DNA from: Halomonas sp.
Lineage (GTDB): Bacteria > Pseudomonadota > Gammaproteobacteria > Pseudomonadales > Halomonadaceae
Assembly (NCBI GenBank): GCA_007116835.1
Contig: SKHS01000187.1
Coordinates: forward strand, 1 to 5,093
Direction: 5' to 3'
Length of the DNA: 5,093 nucleotides
Made by a program: the position numbers and the translations under genes. Shown one piece after another: positions 1-5,093 of this stretch. Positions within the stretch are counted from its first letter, which is position 1. Every line of letters starts with the position of its first letter. The notes beneath the pieces were generated by a model, which had not been told where the DNA came from, searched no databases, and saw nothing but the letters and a program-made list of their open reading frames with translations.

Positions 1-1955
1 TAAACCTAGGTATCGTGATTGTTGCAACCTTTGCGATATTTATAGTTTGCCGTCGCTTTGCTAAGCCACTGTTCACTAAAATTAGCGGTTGGTCGCTACA
101 TGGTAGCGGTCTAACGCCTGTCTTGCGCTTAGTGCTATGTGTTGCCATTGCTGCTGTCATAGACGTACTGTTGGTTGCGTTCGCCTATGTGGGGGGTAAC
201 TTACTGGCGACGTTTGCCGTTGGTGAAACCGGTGAACTCTCTACCCGCGCATCACTCTTTTTAAATGCCTTCCTGGTGATTGAGTTATTAAAAGCCGCTG
301 TCAGGATGTTATTTTCGTCGCGTTATGAAGGGCTTCGGCTGCTACCTATTTCTGCTCAGGAAGCGTCCTATTGGAACCGCTGGCTGGCGCGTTTAATCGG
401 CTTAGTCGGTTACGGCCTGATGGTGGTGGTGCCATTAGTCAACTTTTATCTGGCAGTCGCTTTGGGTCAGGCGACCGGTACTATCATCATGGTATTGGCG
501 TTTCTTTACGCTGTTGTAGTGGTGCTTAAAAACCGCATTCGCTTGCGCGACAACCTGGATCAAATGGCCGCGCGTTCCACGCTGACCGCTAGCCGAGTAT
601 CACTGCAGCTGTTTGCGCGTACCTGGCATCTGTTTGCGTTGCTCTACTTCCTGATGGTGTTCGTGCTTACATTGACCCGCCCTGGGGATGCGCTGCCATT
701 TGTACTGTTTGCCACCTTGAAAACCCTAGTGGCCGTGGTGACAGGTCTCTTGGTATCGGCATTTCTTACGCAAACGATTGGTCGCCGTATCCAGCTGTCT
801 GATGACTTACGTCGCAAGCTGCCCATGTTGGAAGTGCGCTTAAATAGCTATGTGCCGAATGCCCTGCGCGTGCTGCGCACGGTGATAGTGGTAGCGGTTA
901 TTATGGTCGTGTTAGACGCTTGGGGGGCATTCGATCTAGCTGGGTGGTACGCCTCTGAGCGCGGTGCCAACTTAGTGGGTAATCTAGTTGGCGTGGCTAC
1001 TATTCTGGTCGTGGCCTTTGCCGTATGGCTGGGCCTGGCAAGTCTTATCGAGCACAAGCTTAACCCTGAAACGGGTCATGGCGAACCCTCTGCACGTGCA
1101 AAAACGCTGCTGAGCCTGTTCCGTAATGCTTTGGCCATTGCCATGGTGACCATTACCGGCATGATTGTGTTGTCGGAAATCGGTATTAATATTGGTCCGC
1201 TGATTGCCGGTGCGGGTGTGCTGGGTCTTGCCATAGGTTTTGGTGCTCAAAAATTGGTACAAGATGTCATTACTGGTGTCTTTATACAGGTCGAAAACGC
1301 CATGAACACTGGTGATGTCGTCACCGTTGGTGGCGTTACAGGTACTGCTGAACGACTCAGCATTCGCTCAGTAGGCATTCGTGACCTGTCGGGCACCTAC
1401 CACATCGTGCCGTTCTCAAGTGTTGATACCGTTTCAAACTATATGCGTGAGTACGGCAACCATGTGGGTGAATACGGCATTGCCTATCGTGAGAGTATTG
1501 ATGACGCTATTGCGCAGCTGCAGCTAGCGTTTGAAGACCTGCAAGCCAGCGAGGAGCATGGCCACAAACTGCTAGCCGATATGACCGTAGCTGGAGTCAC
1601 TGCACTAGCCGACAGCTCGGTGAATATCCGTGTGGTGATCAAAACGACGCCGGGCGATCAGTGGGGTGTAGGGCGTGCTTATAACCGCTTAGTGAAGATG
1701 CGCTTTGATTCAGTAGGCATTGAAATTCCATTCCCGCATACCACGCTGTACTTTGGACAGGATAAGTCGGGCTCTGCAGCGCCTGCTAATCTACGTGTTA
1801 TGCAACAGGATTTCACGATTGATGGCAGCCCTGCTGGGCAGCCTAAAAAGGCAGGGGTAGACGTGGACGATCGCGATACCCCACACCGCAAGACCGAAAC
1901 GCCCAGTGAGGAGGAGCATCGCAAACCAGACCACAGTGACGTTGACGATGTATAA
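1..1955 (+). CDS. ybiO: YbiO-like MscS-family mechanosensitive channel, 5' end outside window
   Basis: This is an inner-membrane mechanosensitive channel of the large MscS type, expected to open under membrane tension and release solutes on hypo-osmotic shock. The frame is open to the left edge, and residue numbers here count from the GTG at 15. About ten hydrophobic segments precede and include the pore helix, for example near 36-60, 128-150, 288-305, 320-342 and 367-390. The pore-lining TM3 lies at about 396-412 (IAGAGVLGLAIGFGAQ), followed by the conserved LVQDVITGVFI and the beta-domain stretch NTGDVVTVGGVTGTAERLSI. From memory, E. coli YbiO (741 aa) is closely similar through this region and aligns from near its first TM helix, so roughly 170 N-terminal residues, including a likely signal peptide and periplasmic domain, are missing. 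The GTG at 15 has no convincing ribosome binding site and falls inside a hydrophobic helix, so it is probably not the true start. The last 50 or so residues form a charged tail. Family call is firm; the YbiO subgroup is likely. Confidence 0.93.
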   Translation, partial: NLGIVIVATFAIFIVCRRFAKPLFTKISGWSLHGSGLTPVLRLVLCVAIAAVIDVLLVAFAYVGGNLLATFAVGETGELSTRASLFLNAFLVIELLKAAVRMLFSSRYEGLRLLPISAQEASYWNRWLARLIGLVGYGLMVVVPLVNFYLAVALGQATGTIIMVLAFLYAVVVVLKNRIRLRDNLDQMAARSTLTASRVSLQLFARTWHLFALLYFLMVFVLTLTRPGDALPFVLFATLKTLVAVVTGLLVSAFLTQTIGRRIQLSDDLRRKLPMLEVRLNSYVPNALRVLRTVIVVAVIMVVLDAWGAFDLAGWYASERGANLVGNLVGVATILVVAFAVWLGLASLIEHKLNPETGHGEPSARAKTLLSLFRNALAIAMVTITGMIVLSEIGINIGPLIAGAGVLGLAIGFGAQKLVQDVITGVFIQVENAMNTGDVVTVGGVTGTAERLSIRSVGIRDLSGTYHIVPFSSVDTVSNYMREYGNHVGEYGIAYRESIDDAIAQLQLAFEDLQASEEHGHKLLADMTVAGVTALADSSVNIRVVIKTTPGDQWGVGRAYNRLVKMRFDSVGIEIPFPHTTLYFGQDKSGSAAPANLRVMQQDFTIDGSPAGQPKKAGVDVDDRDTPHRKTETPSEEEHRKPDHSDVDDV

Positions 1956-2006
1956 GCCAAGAAAGGCGTGTGAAACGCTGACGCGTGACTAGCGTGTTGT
2001 TACTTA

Positions 2007-2032
2007 CTGGGGCTGCCTTTGGGCAGCCCCAG
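2007..2032. terminator. GC-rich hairpin between convergent genes, possible terminator
   Basis: A perfect 11-bp inverted repeat (CTGGGGCTGCC / GGCAGCCCCAG) closes a 4-base TTTG loop. It lies between the stop of the mechanosensitive channel gene (1955) and the stop of the convergent SDR gene (2052). The position and stem strength fit a transcription terminator that could serve both directions. Neither side has a proper T-run: the + strand continues TCGTTGGGG and the - strand continues TAAGTAACAAC. It is therefore a weak fit to the classical intrinsic model and may instead protect 3' ends or assist factor-dependent termination. Confidence 0.55.
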
Positions 2033-2051
2033 TCGTTGGGGCGTGTGGACG

Positions 2052-2798
2052 TCAGCCTTGATAGTTCTCGGAATGACGCCCTTCAAGGTTAATGGATTCA
2101 CCGCCGTCGACAAAGAGAATTTGCCCCGCCACGAAGTCATTGTCCAGTAAGTAGTGCAAGGCTTGTACAAGATGCGCAGGGTTGCCCTGGTGATTAATGG
2201 GAATGCCTTCAATACGCCATTGAATATAGTCGTTTGTGCGTTGAGAAGCGGGCAGCACCACGCCGGGCGCAATACCGTTAATACGCAAGCGTGGCGCAAA
2301 TTCAAGTGCCGCCATGCGGGTCATCTCGGCAAGGCTCTTTTTGGACAGTAAATACGCCGCATAGGGGTACTGGTGGTAAGCCACTTTATTGTCAATAATG
2401 TTGATGACCTGGCCATTCTCTACGACCTCTGCAAAGTGTCGTGTGAGGAGTAATGGCGTAAACATATTGACCCTAAACTGGGTTTCCAACATGGCCATGT
2501 CGGTTTCTGCTATGGGGGCAGGTTCATAAGCCGAGGCGCTATTAAGCAGTACACTTAGGTTTGGAAATTGCTGTTTAGCGCTGGCGACAAGTGTTTCAAG
2601 AGAGTCACTTAAGAAATTACATGGCACTATTTCGCAGCGCTGGCCTTTGCCACGAATCGTCTTCGCAACGTCTTCGGCTTCATCACGTGAGCTATTCACG
2701 TGTAAGGCAATGTCATAGCCCTTGTCCGCCAGCGCTTCGGCGAAGTAGCGGCCCAGGCGTGTCGCACCGCCAGTAACGAGTGCAGCAGGTGTACTCAT
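2052..2798 (-). CDS. folM: SDR-family pteridine reductase / dihydromonapterin reductase (FolM type)
   Basis: This is a cytoplasmic NADPH-dependent short-chain dehydrogenase of 248 aa, the normal family length. The nucleotide-binding turn is TGGATRLGR (residues 9-17), with Arg14 where classical SDRs have Gly. The same TGxxxRLG form occurs in pteridine reductases such as Leishmania PTR1. NSAS (86-89) replaces the usual NNAG, as in FolM/PTR1 (NAS). Asn111 matches the SDR helix-4 Asn. The active site has Tyr149 and Lys153 (YLLSK), with Asp136 thirteen residues before the Tyr where ordinary SDRs have Ser. This Asp/Tyr spacing is the same as PTR1 Asp181/Tyr194, which argues for a dihydropterin substrate. 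The C-terminal part has the SDR motifs INGIAPGVV and FVDGGES. FolM in E. coli makes tetrahydromonapterin and has weak dihydrofolate reductase activity. The divergent HPPK-like neighbour supports a pterin role. The start is set by ATG at 2798 with a good ribosome binding site. A less specific SDR assignment remains possible. Confidence 0.85.
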   Translation of the reverse strand: MSTPAALVTGGATRLGRYFAEALADKGYDIALHVNSSRDEAEDVAKTIRGKGQRCEIVPCNFLSDSLETLVASAKQQFPNLSVLLNSASAYEPAPIAETDMAMLETQFRVNMFTPLLLTRHFAEVVENGQVINIIDNKVAYHQYPYAAYLLSKKSLAEMTRMAALEFAPRLRINGIAPGVVLPASQRTNDYIQWRIEGIPINHQGNPAHLVQALHYLLDNDFVAGQILFVDGGESINLEGRHSENYQG

Positions 2799-2804
2799 TT
2801 AAAG

Positions 2805-2810
2805 TTCCTC
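2805..2810 (-). promoter_or_regulatory. Ribosome binding site of folM
   Basis: On the - strand this reads GAGGAA, six bases ahead of the ATG of the pteridine reductase gene. It fixes that ATG as the start; the protein then begins just before the first beta strand of the Rossmann fold, as expected for the family. Confidence 0.75.
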
Positions 2811-2883
2811 AAGGTGGATTCAGAGGTCATCGTATCGCACGTTAAACATGACTTTCTGCGTGAGCGTAGCGTTTGTCAATAAC

Positions 2884-2902
2884 TTGTACAGAGCTTGAAC
2901 AA
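2884..2902. repeat. Imperfect dyad TTGTACA-N5-TGAACAA, operator-like
   Basis: The 19-base sequence TTGTACAGAGCTTGAACAA has arms that pair at six of nine positions (TTGTnCA...TGnACAA) around a central base. It lies in the intergenic region between the divergent folM and folK genes and directly abuts a second, stronger dyad. Symmetry of this size is typical of binding sites for dimeric regulators. It resembles a TyrR/PhhR-type box (TGTAAA-N6-TTTACA) only loosely and its spacing is one base short, so I do not assign a regulator. Confidence 0.35.
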
Positions 2903-2920
2903 ATTAGCAGGCCAGCTAAT
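2903..2920. repeat. Near-perfect 18-bp palindrome, candidate operator
   Basis: ATTAGCAGGCCAGCTAAT is self-complementary at eight of its nine base pairs; only the A/A pair at 2909/2914 fails. It sits roughly mid-way between the divergent start codons of folM (2798) and folK (3000), immediately after the preceding dyad. A dimeric repressor or activator bound here could control both genes. No known consensus is recognised. It has almost no loop, so a DNA-level protein site is more likely than an RNA hairpin. Confidence 0.45.
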
Positions 2921-2988
2921 CTTATGGGTCATCGATAGGATTCCGTTACTGTTCTTGAGCTATGCACTTTGCGCTATGCCTTCAGATT

Positions 2989-2992
2989 AGGA
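2989..2992 (+). promoter_or_regulatory. Ribosome binding site of folK-like gene
   Basis: AGGA lies seven bases before the ATG at 3000. It supports that start over the in-frame ATG at 3009, which would place this element too far away. The conserved part of the protein begins only around residue 17, so the choice does not alter the domain. Confidence 0.6.
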
Positions 2993-2999
2993 TGCAGCT

Positions 3000-3446
3000 A
3001 TGCCACGAATGCCGCTACAAACGCCAGCCGGTACGGCCCACCATGAATGCTTAATTTCTCTGGGTACTAATATTGAGCCAGAGCGCCACTTTAACGAAGC
3101 GCTGTCCATCTTGAGCAGTGAATGCGAGCTGATTGCGCGCTCAGAGGCGATCCGCACGGCGCCAGTGGGCTACCAACATCAGCCGGATTTCCTAAACTCG
3201 GCGCTACTTGTGCGTACTTCACTGGACCACGACGCTTTTCGCGCTTACTTGAAAGAGGTAGAAAATCGCCTTGGGCGGGTGCGTGGCCCCATCAAATCAG
3301 GGCCGAGAACGATGGATTTAGATATCGTTGCATGGGATGGGGAGGTCATCGATGACGGTTACTATCAACACAGCTATGTGCGTCGTCCGGTAGATGACGT
3401 CCTTGCCGCCAGTGGTCGCAGCCTAAAGCAGCGGGCGCATTCATGA
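3000..3446 (+). CDS. folK: Short HPPK: hydroxymethyldihydropterin pyrophosphokinase (FolK-like)
   Basis: HPPK transfers pyrophosphate from ATP to 6-hydroxymethyl-7,8-dihydropterin in cytoplasmic folate synthesis. Conserved parts appear in the family order: ISLGTNIEPERHF (residues 19-31, the SLGSN motif), RTAPVGYQHQPDFLNSA (52-68, with the pterin-stacking aromatic as Phe64 and the pterin-binding Asn66), VENRLGRVR (87-95) and GPRTMDLDI (101-109, with the magnesium-binding Asp106 and Asp108). At 148 aa it is shorter than E. coli HPPK (159 aa), even though it has about eleven extra N-terminal residues. The part after the last likely substrate contacts (His124, Arg128/129) is about half the usual length. 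Ser100 stands where E. coli has the active-site loop Trp (WGPRT). The divergent neighbour is a pteridine reductase. It could be the cell's second HPPK, a form specialised for another pterin, or a poorly active paralogue. Family call is firm; activity is inferred. Confidence 0.86.
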   Translation: MPRMPLQTPAGTAHHECLISLGTNIEPERHFNEALSILSSECELIARSEAIRTAPVGYQHQPDFLNSALLVRTSLDHDAFRAYLKEVENRLGRVRGPIKSGPRTMDLDIVAWDGEVIDDGYYQHSYVRRPVDDVLAASGRSLKQRAHS

Positions 3447-3467
3447 TCGTTGTCTAGCGGCCGATAA
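3441..3467 (+). promoter_or_regulatory. Candidate sigma-28 (FliA) promoter of the flagellin gene
   Basis: GCCGATAA at 3460-3467 matches the enterobacterial FliA -10 consensus exactly. At the standard 11-base spacing the -35 region would be 3441-3448 (TCATGATC), which agrees with TAAAGTTT at only four of eight positions and overlaps the stop codon of folK. A better TAAAGCAG at 3424 is too far away. Location 57 bases before a flagellin start and the perfect -10 make a late-flagellar promoter plausible. Transcription would begin near 3475, giving a leader of about 50 bases. Confidence 0.6.
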
Positions 3468-3494
3468 TAGGTCTATAGCCGCCATTATTGACAT

Positions 3495-3507
3495 GGTTAG
3501 GCTAACC
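3495..3507. repeat. Perfect 6-bp dyad in flagellin leader
   Basis: GGTTAGGCTAACC is two perfect 6-bp arms around one central G, ending six bases before the GGAG ribosome binding site of the flagellin gene. If the sigma-28 promoter is right, it lies in the mRNA leader, where a four-pair stem with a five-base loop could form. It may instead be a protein site on DNA. Short dyads also occur by chance, so a role is only suggested by position. Confidence 0.35.
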
Positions 3508-3512
3508 TTTTC

Positions 3513-3516
3513 GGAG
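3513..3516 (+). promoter_or_regulatory. Ribosome binding site that selects the TTG start of flagellin
   Basis: GGAG lies seven bases ahead of the TTG at 3524. The next in-frame ATG is at 3548 and would remove the conserved N-terminal SLNTNI part of the flagellin export and D0 region. The ribosome binding site and protein homology together support the rare TTG start. Confidence 0.75.
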
Positions 3517-3523
3517 ACGCGCG

Positions 3524-4345
3524 TTGCTGAGCCTAAACACGAATATAATGTCTCTCATCGTGCAGAATAATCTGCGCGGTAGTCGGCAAGCCATGCAGAC
3601 CGCCATGGAACGGCTGTCTTCTGGGCTGCGCATCAACAGTGCCAAAGACGATCCGGCAGGGCAGGCGATTGCCAATCGTATGGGCGCGCAAATTCGTGGT
3701 ATGAGCCAAGCCATTCGCAACACCAATGACGGTATTTCCATGGTGCAAACAGCGGAAGGCTCGCTCAACCAAATTAACGATAACTTACAACGTATCCGTG
3801 AGCTGAGCGTACAAGCGGCTAACGGGACTAACTCTTCTGACGACCTTGTTTCAATCCAAAACGAGATTGATCAGCGCTTAGAGGAGATTGATCGCATTGC
3901 CGAACAGAGTAACTTCAACGGTACTGGACTGTTTGATAGCACCAAGGCGGTCAATATTCAGGTGGGTGCTAACGATGGCGATAGCATTGCGGTGCGCCTC
4001 GAAGGCATGGATAGACAGGCGTTAGGGTTGGAAGGCTTTAGCGTGTTAGACGATGGTAGCGCAACCGATGGCCCGCTACAGGCAATGGATGACGCAATCA
4101 AACGGGTGGATCGCCAGCGGAGCTACTTAGGTGCGGTGCAAAATCGCTTCGAAAGTGTGATTGATGGCCTCAATACCAATATTATCAACACCTCGGCTGC
4201 CCAGTCGCGCATTCAAGATGCCGACTATGCCCGTGAAGTCTCTAACCTAATTCGTGCGCAAATTCTGCAGCAGGCTGGTATCGCTATTCTGGCTCAGGCC
4301 AACCAGCAGCCGCAGATGATTCTGCGCCTGCTGGAAGGGCTGTGA
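3524..4345 (+). CDS. fliC: Flagellin, short form with D0/D1 domains and minimal variable region
   Basis: This is the flagellar filament subunit, exported through the flagellar type III apparatus and polymerised outside the cell. The 273-aa protein has the complete N-terminal D0/D1 region (about 1-140: SLNTNI near 3-8, RLSSGLRINSAKDDPAGQAIANR at 30-52, LQRIRELSVQAANGTNS at 88-104, FNGTGLF at 131-137). A short connector holds IQVGANDGDSI and ALGLEGFSV. The C-terminal D1/D0 region (from about 195) contains LGAVQNRF, SRIQDADYAREVS, RAQILQQAG and a final LLEGL. The bulky surface domains D2/D3 of Salmonella FliC are absent. Leu88, Gln89, Arg90, Leu94 and Glu114 fall at the same numbers as the TLR5-contact residues of Salmonella FliC, so receptor recognition is predicted. 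The start is TTG, chosen because of GGAG seven bases upstream and the conserved N terminus. It is probably a single-gene transcript from the sigma-28-like promoter. No chaperone (FliS), cap (FliD) or second flagellin gene is visible in the window. Confidence 0.95.
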   Translation: MLSLNTNIMSLIVQNNLRGSRQAMQTAMERLSSGLRINSAKDDPAGQAIANRMGAQIRGMSQAIRNTNDGISMVQTAEGSLNQINDNLQRIRELSVQAANGTNSSDDLVSIQNEIDQRLEEIDRIAEQSNFNGTGLFDSTKAVNIQVGANDGDSIAVRLEGMDRQALGLEGFSVLDDGSATDGPLQAMDDAIKRVDRQRSYLGAVQNRFESVIDGLNTNIINTSAAQSRIQDADYAREVSNLIRAQILQQAGIAILAQANQQPQMILRLLEGL

Positions 4346-4353
4346 CAAACGCA

Positions 4354-5093
4354 CTAGTTATCGATAATGCCTTGTTCACGCGCCATGGCGTAGGCCGCTT
4401 GTGGGCCATTCCACAGCGAGGGCAGTAAGATCAGTGAAACGGGAATTGCCGTAATCACGATAAACTGCTGTAACGCACCGATTTGTCCGGCACCCATATA
4501 CAGCAGCACCGCCGCCATGAGCGCCATAGCAACCCCCCAAAAGGCACGCACGTAGGGGTTAGGGGCATCATGTCCGGCACCCACTACCGCAATGGCATAG
4601 CTCATCGAATCGCCCGTGGTGGCGACAAAAATGGTGGTCAGTAACAGAATTGCCAGCGCCATCCAGGTACCGCCGGGTAGTGCTTGGGCCACCGTGAGTG
4701 TTGCCACATCAAATTGGAAGTTATTCAGCGCCTCGGTTAGGTCGATCGCGCCATTGAGCTGGTAGTAAATACCCGAACCGCCCAGCAGGGTAAACCAGAC
4801 GGTGGTGGCAACCGGTGCTAACACCGCGACGGCAAGAATCATTTGACGAATCGTGCGGCCACGGGAAATGCGCGCCACGAAAATCGCCATCAGCGGCGCA
4901 TAGCCAATAAACCACGCAAAGAAAAATACCGTCCACCACTGCATCCACCATGCGGGAGCGGTATCGGCGGTCATGGTGGCCATGGTGAAAAATTCACTCA
5001 TATAAGCGCCCATGCTCGACACATAGGTGTTGACCAAAAATAGCGTAGGTCCAAACACAATGATCACCGCGCCAATGGCGAGTGACATCACGA
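4354..5093 (-). CDS. BCCT-family transporter, C-terminal part; 5' end outside window
   Basis: This is an inner-membrane secondary transporter of the betaine/carnitine/choline (BCCT) family, which imports quaternary-ammonium or similar compatible solutes, usually with sodium. Only the last 245 or so residues of a protein normally 500-680 aa long are present; the frame is open at the right edge, so the GTG/ATG there is probably internal. The family signature is at 53-82: WTVFFFAWFIGYAP followed by ARISRGRTIRQ. Further hydrophobic helices lie near 84-104, 142-160, 183-201 and 206-227. TTGDS (158-162) corresponds to the family's TSADS-type motif after the sodium-site helix. The protein ends 18 residues after the last helix, so it lacks the long osmosensing C-terminal extension of BetP. 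Compared with the BetP box, Trp at the ninth and twelfth positions is replaced by Phe61 and Tyr64, so the substrate may not be glycine betaine. Its stop codon lies 8 bp from that of the convergent flagellin gene. Confidence 0.9.
   Translation of the reverse strand, partial: VMSLAIGAVIIVFGPTLFLVNTYVSSMGAYMSEFFTMATMTADTAPAWWMQWWTVFFFAWFIGYAPLMAIFVARISRGRTIRQMILAVAVLAPVATTVWFTLLGGSGIYYQLNGAIDLTEALNNFQFDVATLTVAQALPGGTWMALAILLLTTIFVATTGDSMSYAIAVVGAGHDAPNPYVRAFWGVAMALMAAVLLYMGAGQIGALQQFIVITAIPVSLILLPSLWNGPQAAYAMAREQGIIDN

Noticed and set aside
644..1262. Several open frames on the - strand opposite the mechanosensitive channel gene
   Set aside because: Their translations are low-complexity, lack recognisable domains and lie opposite strongly conserved YbiO-like coding sequence.
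1841..1852. GCCT-AAAA-AGGC mini-hairpin
   Set aside because: Only a four-pair stem inside the channel coding sequence; no functional position.
2874..2879. Perfect TTGACA on the - strand upstream of folM
   Set aside because: At 16-18 bases downstream the best -10 candidates (such as GAAAGT) match only about half of TATAAT, so I do not call a promoter, though this is where the folM promoter could lie.
2895..2925. TTGAAC followed by TAATCT/TCTTAT, possible + strand promoter of folK
   Set aside because: The -10 candidates are weak or wrongly spaced, and the segment is better explained by the two dyads.
3122..3355. + strand open frame of 77 codons overlapping folK in another frame
   Set aside because: It is an out-of-frame shadow of conserved HPPK sequence, with no domain of its own.
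3488..3493. TTGACA on the + strand, resembling a sigma-70 -35 element before flagellin
   Set aside because: A -10 at 16-18 bases would fall on or next to the ribosome binding site (TCGGAG), with no TATAAT-like sequence and too little leader.
4358..4367. Perfect palindrome TTATCGATAA near the flagellin/BCCT junction
   Set aside because: It lies within the last codons of the BCCT gene, is AT-rich with no loop, and cannot act as a terminator; a 10-bp palindrome of this kind is expected by chance.
4843..5043. + strand open frame opposite the BCCT gene
   Set aside because: Lies wholly opposite conserved transporter helices; the translation is Arg/His-rich and unlike any family I recognise.

Overview
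The window looks like chromosomal DNA of a gammaproteobacterium, most plausibly a moderately halophilic, motile member of the Halomonadaceae or a relative. This is inferred from the gene mix (a YbiO-like large mechanosensitive channel, a BCCT osmolyte transporter, a short gammaproteobacterial flagellin, a FolM-type pteridine reductase) and from base composition that by eye is balanced to slightly GC-rich. No marker gene here fixes the taxonomy. Nothing points to a mobile element, CRISPR array, tRNA or rRNA.

Layout from left to right. A + strand MscS-family channel gene fills about the first 1.95 kb and is cut by the left edge; comparison with E. coli YbiO suggests well over 100 N-terminal residues lie outside. 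It converges on a - strand short-chain dehydrogenase of the pteridine reductase/FolM type (2052-2798), with a strong GC hairpin between the two stop codons. A 201-bp divergent intergenic region follows, carrying two abutting imperfect dyads. From it a short HPPK (FolK-like) gene runs rightwards (3000-3446). A 77-bp gap then carries an exact sigma-28-type -10 element, a perfect 6-bp dyad and a good ribosome binding site ahead of a flagellin gene that starts with TTG (3524-4345). Only 8 bp separate its stop codon from that of a convergent BCCT transporter gene, which is cut by the right edge.

Functional links. FolM and HPPK both act on reduced pterins (tetrahydromonapterin/folate metabolism), and the shared divergent intergenic region makes joint regulation plausible. 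The YbiO-like channel (solute release on hypo-osmotic shock) and the BCCT transporter (compatible-solute-type uptake) both fit an osmotically changeable habitat but are not adjacent or co-oriented. The flagellin appears to be a single-gene motility unit inserted among housekeeping genes, with its own promoter.

I see no previously undescribed multi-gene system. The points most worth a second look are the altered aromatic box in the BCCT transporter, the short HPPK with a changed active-site loop, the paired dyads between folM and folK, and the TTG-started flagellin with its sigma-28-like promoter.
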